The notes: generated by a model from the letters alone, not told the origin. Shown: positions 44,482 to 55,019, counted from the stretch's first letter. The stretch: 64,000 nucleotides of DNA from Amorphophallus konjac (GCA_022559845.1 CM040117.1:14904856-14968855); one strand, 5' to 3'. Numbers and translations: made by a program.

Positions 44482-45606
44482 TGTTGTCCTTTCCATCACT
44501 TTTACCCCTTGTTTAAGATATATTTGTCTGTGACATCTAGATGTGGTTTAATTGATTTTTCCCTGTTTTCCTTGTTGGATGATCTATTTAGTTTATATAA
44601 AGGGTCGTTTATGCACACCTATATAATGCGATTTAATTAAGATGCAGTTTCCATTTCTTAGACGTAAGGGGTTGTGATTTACCCATGAGGTTGTTTCAAA
44701 ATACATATGTAATATACCTAGATTCAATGCCACGGTGATGCTTATTTTAGTCGATTTAATGCAACTTTCATATATGTATAAATACATACCACAGTTATGT
44801 AGTAGAGGCATCCTTAGCATGACGTCTCAAGTAAGTGCTTCATGCCTCCACTCTGAATGTAGAATGGCTAAAGGGCATCCTTAGCATGTTGTAGTTTGTA
44901 CTTCTTTATGCATCCATCATTTTGGAAATAAGTGCCTCGTGCCTCCACTTTGAATGTAGAATAGCTAAAAGGCATCCTTAGCATGTTGTAGTTTATACTT
45001 CTATGTGCATCCATTGTTTTGGAAATAAGTGCCTCATGCCTCCACCCTGATTGTAGAATGGCTAAAAGGCATCCTTAGCATGCTGTATTTGTACTTCTTT
45101 GTGCATCCATTGTCCTAGAAAAATAGTGCAAGATGTGGATACTTTGATTTTTTGATTATTTAGCAAAATAAATCTATTATAATGGAGTTTGCCCCCCGAA
45201 GGTTCTGAAATAGAAAACAACACACTTTTATTGCTTCTTAATGTTAAAAAGCTAGCATGGTCACTGTATTATGGCAAGCATTGATATCAATTTAATGCAT
45301 CTTTCAAATATGTATAAATACATACCACAATTATGCAACACTAGAGTGTTGTTTACATAGGTAAGCGATGATTTGGTTTCTTTCATATCACAATAATGCA
45401 TCTTTCATATATTTTAGTCGATTTCCTTTCTCATTTGTTTATGATAGTGTTGTTTACATAGGTAACAGATGATTTTGTGAGTTTACTAGAGTACAAGACT
45501 TTTTGGCAGCACCTTATGTTAGTGTTTCAATTAGATTTAAATTTGTAAAATTACCTAGCAGTTTATTTCTTTGCTAATCCATTGATTATTTTTCATTTCT
45601 TTCATC
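44482..45606. other. Host intergenic DNA between elements C and F
   Basis: AT-rich with no supported gene. Apart from the 97-base tandem repeat, the segment atgtataaatacataccac occurs at about 44775 and again at about 45315 with similar flanks, a second old duplication. Confidence 0.5.
44833..45130. repeat. Tandem repeat, about 97-base unit, three copies
   Basis: Units begin aagtgcytcrtgcctccac at 44833, 44930 and 45027 and each contains ggcatccttagcatg and gtgcatccat. A partial unit (gaggcatccttagcatg) precedes at about 44806. Copies differ by scattered substitutions. Confidence 0.85.
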
Positions 45607-47127
45607 CTATTTGATGCGGGACGGGACTGAAACGGGCTAAGAGTTACGACTACAACGAAGTGCGGCCAGCACTCGCACGCCAAAGGCAAGCCGGGCGGCT
45701 GACCTCCGTAGCGTTCCTCCGGGCGGAGGCGTCTCTCAACAAGAAACTCAAGCCCAACGACCGTCCCTATGAGGGAAGTGCGGGGATCTCAGCGGCTAAG
45801 GAACCGCCGTACGCCTAAGGGAATCTAGTCCGAGCTCGGCGCTCGACTAGGGGCACGGGATGGGTGCTCTCAACTCACAGTCACGCGGTGACTAAAAGAC
45901 TAGCTAGGATCCTAAACACTCACGCGGCATACTAGAAAGCATACTAGTAAAGCAAATGCCAACAAGGGGAGCGTCGCACGTACCTCCACGCCTAGGCGTG
46001 GGGAAGAAACCCCGGCCGAGATCAACAACCCCGATACACAAAGTGAACAATAATACAATGCCAACCAAAAATTGCCCACTCCTCGCAGGGAGATAACAGG
46101 CTACAACATATGGATTCGGGGCTGCCAATGCACGGGCTGACGGGCGGCACTCGGTGAAGGGGTGGCCGCGAGGAGGGTCCGGGCGGTCGTCGGCAGGTTC
46201 GCAGCAATGCGCGGCTCGGCGGTGAAAGCTCCCACGGCCTGGTCCGGTGTCCGATTGAGACGCCGTCAGCGAGGGCGCGTAGCTAGGTCACGGGAGGAAG
46301 CCTCGGCCAAAGGGGGTGTGCAGATTCCGTCCGTGAAAGCCGGGGGCGCACCTGCAAGTTGTGACAGGGATTCTGCTCCCAGAACCGCGCGATCGGGTGG
46401 GAAAAATGATAAGAAATAGATCCGAAGGGCGAACGGAGATCCGCTTGTTGGAGGACGAAGAGGACGCAGAGCAGCAGGTCTCGACCAAAGGTCTCGATCA
46501 GATGTGGTCGGGGTTATGCGCGGTGGCCCCTGAAACCCACGGCTGGTGCTGGCACTGGGTGGATGGGACAGACCCGTGCGACCTCACGAAAACGGATGGC
46601 ACGAACAGCTCGGACGTCGGAATGAGGCGAGGTTGGCGGCGTTGGAAAGGGGACGAAGAGAGGTACGATCCCTGAAGAGCCCGCGTCCAAACTCCAAGTT
46701 TTCCACCCTGTGGAAGTTTCGCAAGAGGGCGGGCAGGATCTGGCTCGCAGGGAGAGGAGGTCCTGCGCGATCTCACGAAGAAAACCACCACGGGTGATGC
46801 CGAACTCCAAATGAGGCGAGACCACTTCGCACGCGTTGACGACTCGTAGTAGAATCACCCAAAAATGGGCTGGTTGCCCAAAGCCGCCAAGAACAGAGGA
46901 GGTCATCGCGGCTCTTGGAGGCAAGATCTGGTTGCACCGAACTTGAACTTGTGAAGAGATAGAAGAGAGGGGGAACCTCGGCGTCGCACCGAGGGGATGG
47001 GGAGTCACACCCCGGGCTTGCTCCCGTCGCAGGAGCAAGGAGGAACAGAGGGGGGTGCAGCCTCCTTCAAGAGCAACATCAAATTTTCTTTTCTATTCAT
47101 AATAATGCTCCAAAGAAAAAATACAAA

Positions 47128-47139
47128 CCTTTTATATGG
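47128..47139 (-). promoter_or_regulatory. TATA box of element F LTR (left)
   Basis: The reverse complement is CCATATAAAAGG. The same sequence occurs in the right LTR near 51793-51804. Confidence 0.6.
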
Positions 47140-47144
47140 GGAGG

Positions 47145-47410
47145 GGGAATGCTAGGGTTGAAACCCTAGCCAAGGGGGAAAGGGGGGGTGCGCAATGTGC
47201 TAGGGGGGGAAAGGGGGTGCGCACCACTCCTAGATTCTAGGAGGGGATTGGGGATGGGGGGGCGGCCAAAGGAGGGAGGGGGGGATCGGATGGGGAAGGG
47301 AAAGGGGGGGCCGCACCCCTCTTCCTATAATCTAGGAGAGGGGCGGCTGCCACCTTCCAAGAGGAGGGAAAAGGGGGGGGCCCAAAACCCTAACCCTAGG
47401 GAGGGGGGCG
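47145..47410 (+). repeat. G-run-rich block in the element F LTR (left)
   Basis: Many runs of 4-8 Gs on the plus strand separated by short spacers, repeated in the right LTR at about 51805-52080. The pattern is compatible with G-quadruplex formation on the strand complementary to the element RNA. Confidence 0.7.
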
Positions 47411-47646
47411 CAATTCCCCAGGTGGGCCAAGCCTTGGTTGGCCAGTTATGCCAAATGGGCCAAGGCTTGAACCAAGAAAGTGGCCCAATAGCCCTATCTC
47501 CTACCTAATAAGCATAAAAAGACCCAACTAAAGCCTAATTGGCCCCAATTGACCTACAAAGGTCCACAAATAATAAAAGTGTCCACGCAGGGACTAATCC
47601 AAGGCCCAACATGGCCTAAAGTATAGAATAAGTGAAGATAACTCCG

Positions 47647-50073
47647 CTAGTCTGCCAAGTGATCGCCGAGCCAAAGAGATGCCGGCGTGCTCCGTGTGCT
47701 CCGTCGAGTAATGCGGCGCGTGTCCTCACCAATTCTCCCCGGGTGGGAAGAACTCGACCCTGTCGAGTAAGGGTCACGGTCGCTCAAGTGGCGCTCCAGC
47801 AAGTCGGGGTCGATCCTCTCTAGCTCTCCTCGTGTGATCCAGGTGTCGTCTGTCGCAGGGCGCCCTCTCCAACGTACTAGGAAGCGTTGGTAGGCTCCGC
47901 TCCTGATAGTGGTCACCTGCTCATCCAGTACGCAATCTATATGCTCGCGTTTCTGTAATGGGGCTGGAGGAGGTGGACGCTCAGTAGGTGTAATACTCTC
48001 AACAGGAGGGGAGGGCTCAAAAAGCTCACTGGGAATCACCGCGGGGTCCCGATATGCCACTAAATCTGAGACATTGAACGTCGAACAGATCCCATAGCCT
48101 TCTGGCAGCTCAATCTCGTACGCATTCGACCCAATTCGCGTCAAGACTCGGAAGGGTCCAGCACCGCGGGCCTGGAGTTTCTTCACGGCCCCCGAAGGAA
48201 ACCGTTCAGGTCTGACCCTGATCATGACGTGCTCTCCCTTACGGAACTCACGGGTGTGTCGATGCGCATCAGCTAACTCCTTATAACGTGCGTTGCTGGC
48301 CTCAAGGTGGTGATGATGCAGACTCCGAATAAGATGGGTAGACTCATACCTACGTGAATGCAGGGGTGGTCCTGGACATCCAAATATGGATCTAATATTC
48401 CTATGACATCTACCAGACTTGACAACATGGGGAGGACCTGGACAACCAAAGTATGATCTATCATGCACATATGTCCTACTAAATATGGTAGACTCAGGAG
48501 GATGAATAATCCCAAACTCACTCATGACATTACCCCTATATGATGAGGGACATGGAGAAACATGAGAGAGAGACATGTGTCCCTGGCCTCCTAAACTCTG
48601 GCGTCTGGGTGTATGCGAGGTGAGATGTTGACTAGCAGGTCTGGATGGGGTGTGATAATGGACCTTCTCGACAATGTGGGGAGAAGAATATGAGTCGAGA
48701 GGCTCACTAGGGAGGGGATCGAATGGGTCAAAGAAATGATGACCCCTCCCGATGGGTCCCTTCACTATACTTGCCCATGTCTGACATTCGCCCAGGTGCA
48801 GATGATCACCTTCAGGCGCTCTAATATATGGGGCAAGGGGCTCATGAGGGAGGCAAGGAAAGCTAGGTTCCTCCCTCGGGACCGTGATACCATAAGAGGG
48901 GACAAAATCCACCTCCACGGGTATGGGAAAGAATAAAAGGACCTCGGAGGTGATATGTCCAATGGTGTAGACCGAGATAATAGACCCCATAGCAGGGAGT
49001 GTAAAGCTATGACTATAGGGTTGGTCAGACCCTAAGGTCAACATATATGTCAACTCCCATTGACAATCTAAACTCCTAAGGAAGTCCTTCACATTTTCAA
49101 GAAAGCGGAAGGACCGAAAAGTGGTGTGAAAGGAGTTAAGGGGTACTATTGGGAGGGCTGGTCCCATGGGTGTATAGCAAGGAATGGAGACATCTAGAAG
49201 TGGACCCTCCCTTAGCCAGCTAGCTAAAGACTCTCCAATGACCAGTTCACCCTCGGAAGGTAAGAATGGCTCTATATGAGGGTCTAAGGGGGAAGCATCT
49301 CTCTCGGGAGTGGAAATGGAGTCCTCTATGATGTGGAGGGGTCCCTGGCCCTCAGTCGAGGGTCTCGGGCTGAGAGTGTCGGCCCTAACCTCCAAAGGTT
49401 CAGGCACGACTGGGTGCTCCATGGGATCACTCCCTAACTCCTCAACCTCAGTTAGGTACTCATTGGCCAACTCCTGTTCAGCCTCGTAAGTCACCGGAAC
49501 AAGCCCAGGTGGGGGACATGAGCCCGGAGGCGGAGTGGATCGCTGGGGATGGGTGGCTAGCGACACGGAGGTGGTCGGCACAGCGCCGTCGTGGAAGACG
49601 AACTCGCCTGGAAGGTGAGATGGGTGTAAGGTGCAGGTCCTCCTGTCCAGGTCGATGGTCGCTCTTCTCTCCTCCAACCAAGTTTGCCCTAAAATGATGC
49701 ATGGACCAGCAAGTGTGTCGATCTTACACCATGCGCCATCGTGATATAGAATGGGGCCGAACCACCGTTGAAACTCGATAAAAGCTAAGCCACCGTGGAG
49801 AACAATCTCCCCAGTCTTAGAGAGAGACTCAACAATGTCCTGTGAGACCCAATTAGATGGAACCCTACTGATGAAGTCGATCTCCGTATGCAACCCATTA
49901 GGTAGGACCGCCACGGACATGACAGGGCGCTGGAACGACTCGGTCATCGGTATAGGGATCGGGTCTCCCGATGACTGAGTGGTAGGGGCGACACCTAGGG
50001 GTCGTGCCATAAGAGCCTCGAATTGGGCCACCAGGGATGACCAATCTGACACGTGGGCTCGAGGAACCACCAT
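47647..50073 (-). CDS. Element F long ORF: protease-like region, unknown middle, integrase tail with chromodomain
   Basis: An uninterrupted 808-codon ORF. I start at the first ATG (50073, MVVPRAHVSDW); an in-frame stop lies about ten codons upstream. Residues about 50-150 look like a decayed retropepsin: IILGQTWLEERRATIDL matches the ILGMDWL...VD segment of other elements, but no D(S/T)G active site is visible. Residues about 190-560 are Pro/Ser/Glu-rich with no domain I recognise, including two FGCPGPP repeats. Residues about 600-710 form the integrase C-terminal GPY/F module (RARGAGPFRVLTRIGSNAYEI in outline, FNVSDLVAY). Residues about 711-762 are a chromodomain (VLDEQV, FLVRWRGRP, DDTWIT). 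The end runs through the polypurine tract into the LTR. Intactness beside decayed neighbours suggests youth or selection. Confidence 0.85.
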   Translation of the reverse strand: MVVPRAHVSDWSSLVAQFEALMARPLGVAPTTQSSGDPIPIPMTESFQRPVMSVAVLPNGLHTEIDFISRVPSNWVSQDIVESLSKTGEIVLHGGLAFIEFQRWFGPILYHDGAWCKIDTLAGPCIILGQTWLEERRATIDLDRRTCTLHPSHLPGEFVFHDGAVPTTSVSLATHPQRSTPPPGSCPPPGLVPVTYEAEQELANEYLTEVEELGSDPMEHPVVPEPLEVRADTLSPRPSTEGQGPLHIIEDSISTPERDASPLDPHIEPFLPSEGELVIGESLASWLREGPLLDVSIPCYTPMGPALPIVPLNSFHTTFRSFRFLENVKDFLRSLDCQWELTYMLTLGSDQPYSHSFTLPAMGSIISVYTIGHITSEVLLFFPIPVEVDFVPSYGITVPREEPSFPCLPHEPLAPYIRAPEGDHLHLGECQTWASIVKGPIGRGHHFFDPFDPLPSEPLDSYSSPHIVEKVHYHTPSRPASQHLTSHTPRRQSLGGQGHMSLSHVSPCPSSYRGNVMSEFGIIHPPESTIFSRTYVHDRSYFGCPGPPHVVKSGRCHRNIRSIFGCPGPPLHSRRYESTHLIRSLHHHHLEASNARYKELADAHRHTREFRKGEHVMIRVRPERFPSGAVKKLQARGAGPFRVLTRIGSNAYEIELPEGYGICSTFNVSDLVAYRDPAVIPSELFEPSPPVESITPTERPPPPAPLQKREHIDCVLDEQVTTIRSGAYQRFLVRWRGRPATDDTWITRGELERIDPDLLERHLSDRDPYSTGSSSSHPGRIGEDTRRITRRSTRSTPASLWLGDHLAD
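47732..47748 (-). other. Element F polypurine-tract region
   Basis: The reverse complement is TCCCACCCGGGGAGAAT, next to the 3' LTR and inside the ORF. It is less purine-pure than the other elements' tracts. Confidence 0.6.
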
Positions 50074-50261
50074 GGGGCTGGCGGTGAGCTGGACATGCAA
50101 GACTCAACGAGACAAGGATAAAACTCTAACTAGACACAAACCTAAAATGACAATGCAATGGTAGGTTACCTAGATGAACTAAGAGACTCAATGCACCCTA
50201 GACAACCTAAAGACTCAAATGACCTAAGACCCCAATTTGTTAGAACAAACTGGTTCCCTAA

Positions 50262-50273
50262 GCTCTGATACCA
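50262..50273 (-). other. Element F primer-binding site (tRNA-iMet)
   Basis: The reverse complement is TGGTATCAGAGC, three bases from the 5' LTR. Confidence 0.93.
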
Positions 50274-50276
50274 ATT

Positions 50277-52400
50277 TGATGCGGGACGGGACTGAAACGG
50301 GCTAAGAGCTACGACTACAACGAAGTGCGGCCAGCACTCGCACGCCAAAGGCAAGCCGGGCGGCTGACCTCCGTAGCGTTCCTCCGGGCGGAGGCGTCTC
50401 TCAACAAGAAACTCAAGCCCAACGACCGTCCCTATGAGGGAAGCGCGGGGATCTCAGCGGCTAAGGAATAGCCGTACGCCTAAGGGAATCTAGTCCGAGC
50501 TCGGTGCTCGACTAGGGGCACGGGACGGGTGCTCTCAACTCACAGTCATGCAGTGACTAAAAGACTAGCTAGGATCCTAAACACTCACGCGGCATACTAG
50601 AAAGCATACTAGTAAAGCAAATGCCAACAAGGGGAGCGTCGCACGTACCTCCACGCCTAGGCGTGGGGAAGAAACCCCGGCCGAGATCAACAACCCCGAT
50701 ACACAAAGTGAACAATAATACAATGCCAACCAAAAATTGCCCACTCCTCACAGGGAGATAACAGGCTACAACATATGGATTCGGGGCTACCAATGCACGG
50801 GCTGACGGGCGGCACTCGGTGAAGGGGTGGCCGCGAGGAGGGTCCGGGCGGTCGTCGGCAGGTTCGCAGCAATGCGCGGCTCGGCGGTGAAAGCTCCCAC
50901 GGCCTGGTCCGGTGTCCGATTGAGGCGCCGTCAGCGAGGGCGCGTAGCTAGGTCACGGGAGGAAGCCTCGGCCAAAGGGGGCGCGCAGATTCCGTCCGTG
51001 AAAGCCGGGGGCGCACCTGCAAGTTGTGACAGGGATTCTGCTCCCAGAACCGCGCGATCGGGTGGGAAAAATGATAAGAAACAGATCCGAAGGGCGAACG
51101 GAGATCCGCTTGTTGGAGGATGAAGAGGACTCAGAGCAGCAGGTCCCGACCAAAGGGTTCGATCAGATGTGGTCGGGGTTGCGCGCGGTGGCCCCTGAAA
51201 CCCGCGGCTGGTGCTGGTGCTGGGTGGATGGGACAGACCCGTGCGACCTCACAAAAACGGATGCCACTAACAGCTCGGACGTCGGAATGAGGCGAGGTCG
51301 GCGGCGTTGGAAAGGGGACGAAGAGAGGTACGATCCCTGAAGAGCCCGCATCCAAACTCCAAGTTGTCCTCCATGTGGAAGTTTCGCAAGAGGGCGGGAA
51401 GGATCTGGCTCGCAGGGAGAGGAGGTCCTGCGCGATCTCACAAAGAAAACCACCACGGGTGATGCCGAACTCCAAATGAGGCAAGACCACTTCGCACGCG
51501 TTGGCGACTCGTAGTAGAATCACCAAAAAATGGGCTGGTCACCCAAAGCTGCCAAGAACAGAGGAGGTCATCGCGGCTCTTGGAGGCAAGATCTGGTTGC
51601 ACCGAACTTGAACTTGTGAAGAGATAGAAGAGAGGGGGAACCTCGGCGTCGCACCGAGGGGATGCGGAGTCACAGCCCGGGCTTGCTCCCGTCGCAGGAG
51701 GAAGAAGGAACAGAGGGGGGCGCAGCCTCCTTCAAGAGCAACATCAAATTTTCTTTTCTATTCATAATAATGCTCCAACGAAAAAATACAAACCTTTTAT
51801 ATGGGGAGGGGGAATGCTAGGGTTGAAACCCTAGCCAAGGGGGAAAGGGGGGGTGCGCAATGTGCTAGGGGGGGAAAGGGGGTGCGCACCACTCCTAGAT
51901 TCTAGGAGGGGATTAGGGATGGGGGGGCGGCCAAAGGAGGGAGGGGGGGGATCGGATGGGGAAGGGAAAGGGGGGGCCGCACCCCTCTTCCTATAATCTA
52001 GGAGAGGGGCGGCAGCCACCTTCCAAGAGGAGGGAAAAGGGGGGGGGCGCCCAAAACCCTAACCCTAGGGAGGGGGGCGCAATTCCCCAGGTGGGCCAAG
52101 CCTTGGTTGGCCAGTTATGCCAAATGGGCCAAGGCTTGAACCAAGAAAGTGGCCCAATAGCCCTATCTCCTACCTAATAAGCATAAAAAGACCCAACTAA
52201 AGTCTAATTGGCCCCAATTGGCCTACAAAGGTCCACAAATAATAAAAGTGTCCACGCAGGGACTAATCCAAGGCCCAACATGGCCTAAAGTATAGAATAA
52301 GTGAAGATAACTCCGCTAGTCTGCCAAGTGATCGCCGAGCCAAAGAGATGCCGGCGTGCTCCGTGTGCTCCGTCGAGTAATGCGGCGCGTGTCCTCACCA
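50277..52400 (-). repeat. Element F 5' LTR
   Basis: Colinear with 45612-47731. The first 300 bases show about six substitutions, mostly transitions, and later parts are nearly identical. Confidence 0.92.
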
Positions 52401-52446
52401 CTATTTACATATAAATAGCGTACGAAGGTTGAGGAGGTAATTCATC

Positions 52447-54282
52447 ATGTCTTCAGTCGGTAAGAATATTACATTTCCTTATGTATATTTTTATTTTTTT
52501 TATTTTTTATTTTGTGGGCTGACACTATTGGTTACTTATCTACATTTCTATATGCATATTTAAATGTATTTACATTTCACTTCTTTCTTCTTGCTTTGTT
52601 GTTAATGATTATATAATACTTATCCGTATTTCCATAAAACTGCATTTATCTCTGTAGTTCTTGACTCTGATGTACTTAACCATAAAACCGCATCTTATTC
52701 ACATATTACTACATCTAAAAGTGGGCTTTTCGAATATTTGATTAATGTGTAGTCCAATAACATTGAAGTGCCCATGTGTTTTAGAAAACTATGGCTCCTG
52801 GTTGTTTTGACATATCACTAGAAATTATGTACTTGAAAACTATGTTTCAGAAATAGATGGTTATCGTAGAGGTGTCATCCCCTTTGATTAATTTCTGAAT
52901 GTATATTTTCAAGAACATGTCTACACATTTCTGAACACAATTTTGAATATATTTTAGAACTGCCTTGCCCAATAAAATATGTACACATTTCTGAACTGCA
53001 AAACCATTATGTAGATAGGAAAAGTGAATAGGAAAACTATTTGGCAGTTGACACCTGAAACATGATGAAATGAACCCTTTGCATTAAACATTTTCCCTTT
53101 TATAGTGGCTATGCATTTATTTAGTAATCTTCTCTTCTCCCAGAAATTTCAAATTCCCCAAAAAAATGTGAAATGTTTTATATGTACTTTAGATAACAAT
53201 GGCAAGAAACGTGGATCTTCAAGCGGGGGCAGCAAGGGTCGGGCACCCAACTGGTCTAATGATCAAGATGGAGTGCTAATTTCATTATTGGTAGATCAGT
53301 TCGAAAGGAACATGTGCTCCAATGGAACTTTCAAGGCACAAGCATGGACTTACGTGGTAGTAGAATTTAATAAGTCATGCAAAATGAACTATGATAGGCA
53401 TCAATTATACAATCGCTGGAAGACCTTGAAGAAGTTATATTTTTTGTATGCACAACTGTTGCGTAAGAGTGGCTGGGGTTGGGATGAAAGTAGCAAGATG
53501 CCAGTCCCAGCTTATGAAGGGGCATGGGATGAACTGCCTCAGGTATAATGTGGTAACACATTTGGATATGTTAAAACATGTATGTAAATAAAACTCTATT
53601 CTAATATTCTATTTTTCATCGAATTTGTCCAAAAATTCCTAGAATATCGAATCATTAAAGGGAAATCTTTCCCATACCTGAGACAAATGGAGTGTCTTTG
53701 TCAAAGTATTGCAAGAGGGGAAGATGCTGTAGGGACCATAGCGAGCATACAAACTCAATCTTCTAGCCAACATGTTATTGAATTCTTAGGTGCCCTGGGT
53801 ACTAGTTTAGAACTGGAAAGCATGGAATTGTCTCTTGGTATCCCTAATGCAAACCAGGGAGCACAGGCAAGTGGTACCCCAAGTGTGCACATGAGGGATG
53901 AAGAATCAAGGTCTCTGGTCAAAGCTAGGCATTCCACTTCATCGGTAAGGGGACGCCAAAGGAAGATTGGTGACGAGTCTCTCAATAATTTTGTTGTTGC
54001 TAGTCGGGAGAGGATGAATATCGTTAGAATGATCCGCCGGGACCGTGCTGCATCCTTATCAGGTGTTGCCAATATGGATTACATTGATGTTGATTATGAT
54101 GGGTAGGAAGCTATCCCAAGTATGAAGGAGTGCATTGAGGCGTTGAAATCTATGGAGAGTCTACCCAGTGATCTGTGCATAAAGCATTTGACCTAATTAA
54201 GGATCCCCAAAACAGAGCTCTTTTCATGATCCTTAGCAAGGAGGACAAGATGGATTGGATCAGGTCTCATGTCAATGCTTAG
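52447..54282 (+). pseudogene. Myb/SANT-like domain gene (L10-interacting MYB / Harbinger-associated type), degenerate
   Basis: A proposed first exon (ATG at 52447, MSSV, donor at 52460) joins in frame to 53193-53542, which encodes a Myb/SANT-like DNA-binding domain: APNWSNDQDGVLISLLVDQ, FKAQAWTYVVVEFN, LYNRWKTLKKLYFLYAQLL and GAWDELPQ give the spaced Trp pattern. A donor follows at 53543. A third exon from about 53643 encodes a Ser-rich linker and a C-terminal helix region (ESRSLVKARHSTSS, MIRRDRAASL). It then meets a TAG at 54104-54106 and a frameshift near 54185, after which KDPQNRALFMILSKEDK and a stop at 54280-54282 fit the family's usual C-terminus. Exons 2 and 3 also join one base out of phase. 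A TATA-like catataaatag lies at 52409-52419, right beside element F. Confidence 0.65.
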
Positions 54283-54640
54283 ATGTCTTGTTCCGTGTAG
54301 TAGATCCACCATCTGGCATCCTTAGTTAGGTATGTTAGATGTCTTATTGGTTTATCTTATGCTGTTTTCCATTTTCTGGTTAGATGTCAGCTTGATGTAC
54401 GACGATGGAAATAGTGTTTGTCCATCTTCTATCATGTATCTCATTAGTAGGTTTGATGCCTGTTTGGATTAACATGATGGACATACTCTTCGTCCATCCT
54501 TCTATCATGTAGTCGGAGTACTAATTTTTGTTTCATTGTCATTCTAGTGGAATTATGTTTATGTTGTATCTTCGCATCTTTAGACTTTAGTTGAGGATAC
54601 TCTATCCTATGCAAATCTTTTGTGCAGGCTTCTAAAAATC
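54283..54640 (+). other. Spacer between the two host coding pieces
   Basis: AT-rich. It contains two similar segments with ccatcytctatcatgta (about 54425 and 54500). A plausible splice acceptor, ttttgtgcag/gcttc, lies at about 54618-54628, just before the next coding piece. No gene seen. Confidence 0.4.
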
Positions 54641-54647
54641 TACTGTC

Positions 54648-55019
54648 ATGGGAAAATATAAGTGTTATGTAGTGTGGGTTGGTCGATCACCTGGTATATA
54701 TTGCACTTGGCTAGAATGTTATGCTCAAGTTAATGGATATCAAGGAGCTCAATATAAGGGATTCTATTCCATGGAGGAGGCAGAACATGCTTATTATGGG
54801 GGCTTGACTATTTACAATGACAATTCAACCACAATGCATGGTTCTAGTGCACTGCAACCATCCAAGTCAACAGATGTCACCCCTCCCCAACTAAGAAACA
54901 AGATGCCGATGGAAATCCACTCGATGTCATGCATCATCATTGTCTTGCTTATACTATGCATCTTTATGTTATTTCTAATATTAGTAGGGCTTATCTTCAT
55001 GCTCATAGTTCATCGTTAG
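54648..55019 (+). CDS. RNase H1 N-terminal (caulimovirus viroplasmin-like) domain exon, cut by element G
   Basis: Residues about 3-50 (KCYVVWVGRSPGIYCTW, ECYAQVNGYQGAQYKGF, SMEEAEHAYYG) match the small domain at the N-terminus of eukaryotic RNase H1 that binds RNA/DNA hybrids and is also found in plant proteins of unknown role. After about residue 80 the annotated frame turns into a hydrophobic run; the alternative frame over the same bases (DADGNPLDVMHHHC...) looks more protein-like, so a frameshift near 54890 is likely. The stop falls at the last bases before element G's LTR, so the gene is truncated here and its remainder, if any, lies beyond the window. Confidence 0.6.
   Translation: MGKYKCYVVWVGRSPGIYCTWLECYAQVNGYQGAQYKGFYSMEEAEHAYYGGLTIYNDNSTTMHGSSALQPSKSTDVTPPQLRNKMPMEIHSMSCIIIVLLILCIFMLFLILVGLIFMLIVHR

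Larger units (their letters stand above)
45612..47731 (-). repeat. Element F 3' LTR
   Basis: 2120 bases. It includes a TATA box in element sense (CCATATAAAAGG, 47128-47139), a G-rich block on the plus strand at 47145-47410 in U3, hairpin cctcggcgtcgcaccgagg near 46975, and near 45985 a hairpin acgcctaggcgt next to GGAG/GTACGT, a strong donor-like site in element sense. The last 28 codons of the element's ORF, including the stop, lie inside it. Confidence 0.92.
45612..52400 (-). mobile_element. Element F: non-autonomous chromovirus-derived gypsy element
   Basis: LTRs 45612-47731 and 50277-52400 begin TGATGCGGGACGGG and end GTGTCCTCACCA. A perfect 5-base duplication CTATT is at 45607-45611 and 52401-52405. 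The internal region is only about 2.5 kb and holds a tRNA-iMet primer site, one long ORF and a polypurine tract. There is no RT, RNase H or integrase core, so movement would need enzymes from a related element. The C-terminal part of the ORF is of chromovirus integrase-tail type, unlike the Tekay/Del tails of A, B, C and G. Confidence 0.93.

Noticed and set aside
54900..55019. A transmembrane helix at the end of the RNase H1 N-domain exon (IIIVLLILCIFMLFLILVGL)
   Set aside because: The hydrophobic run appears only after a likely frameshift; another frame over the same bases gives a more ordinary protein sequence.
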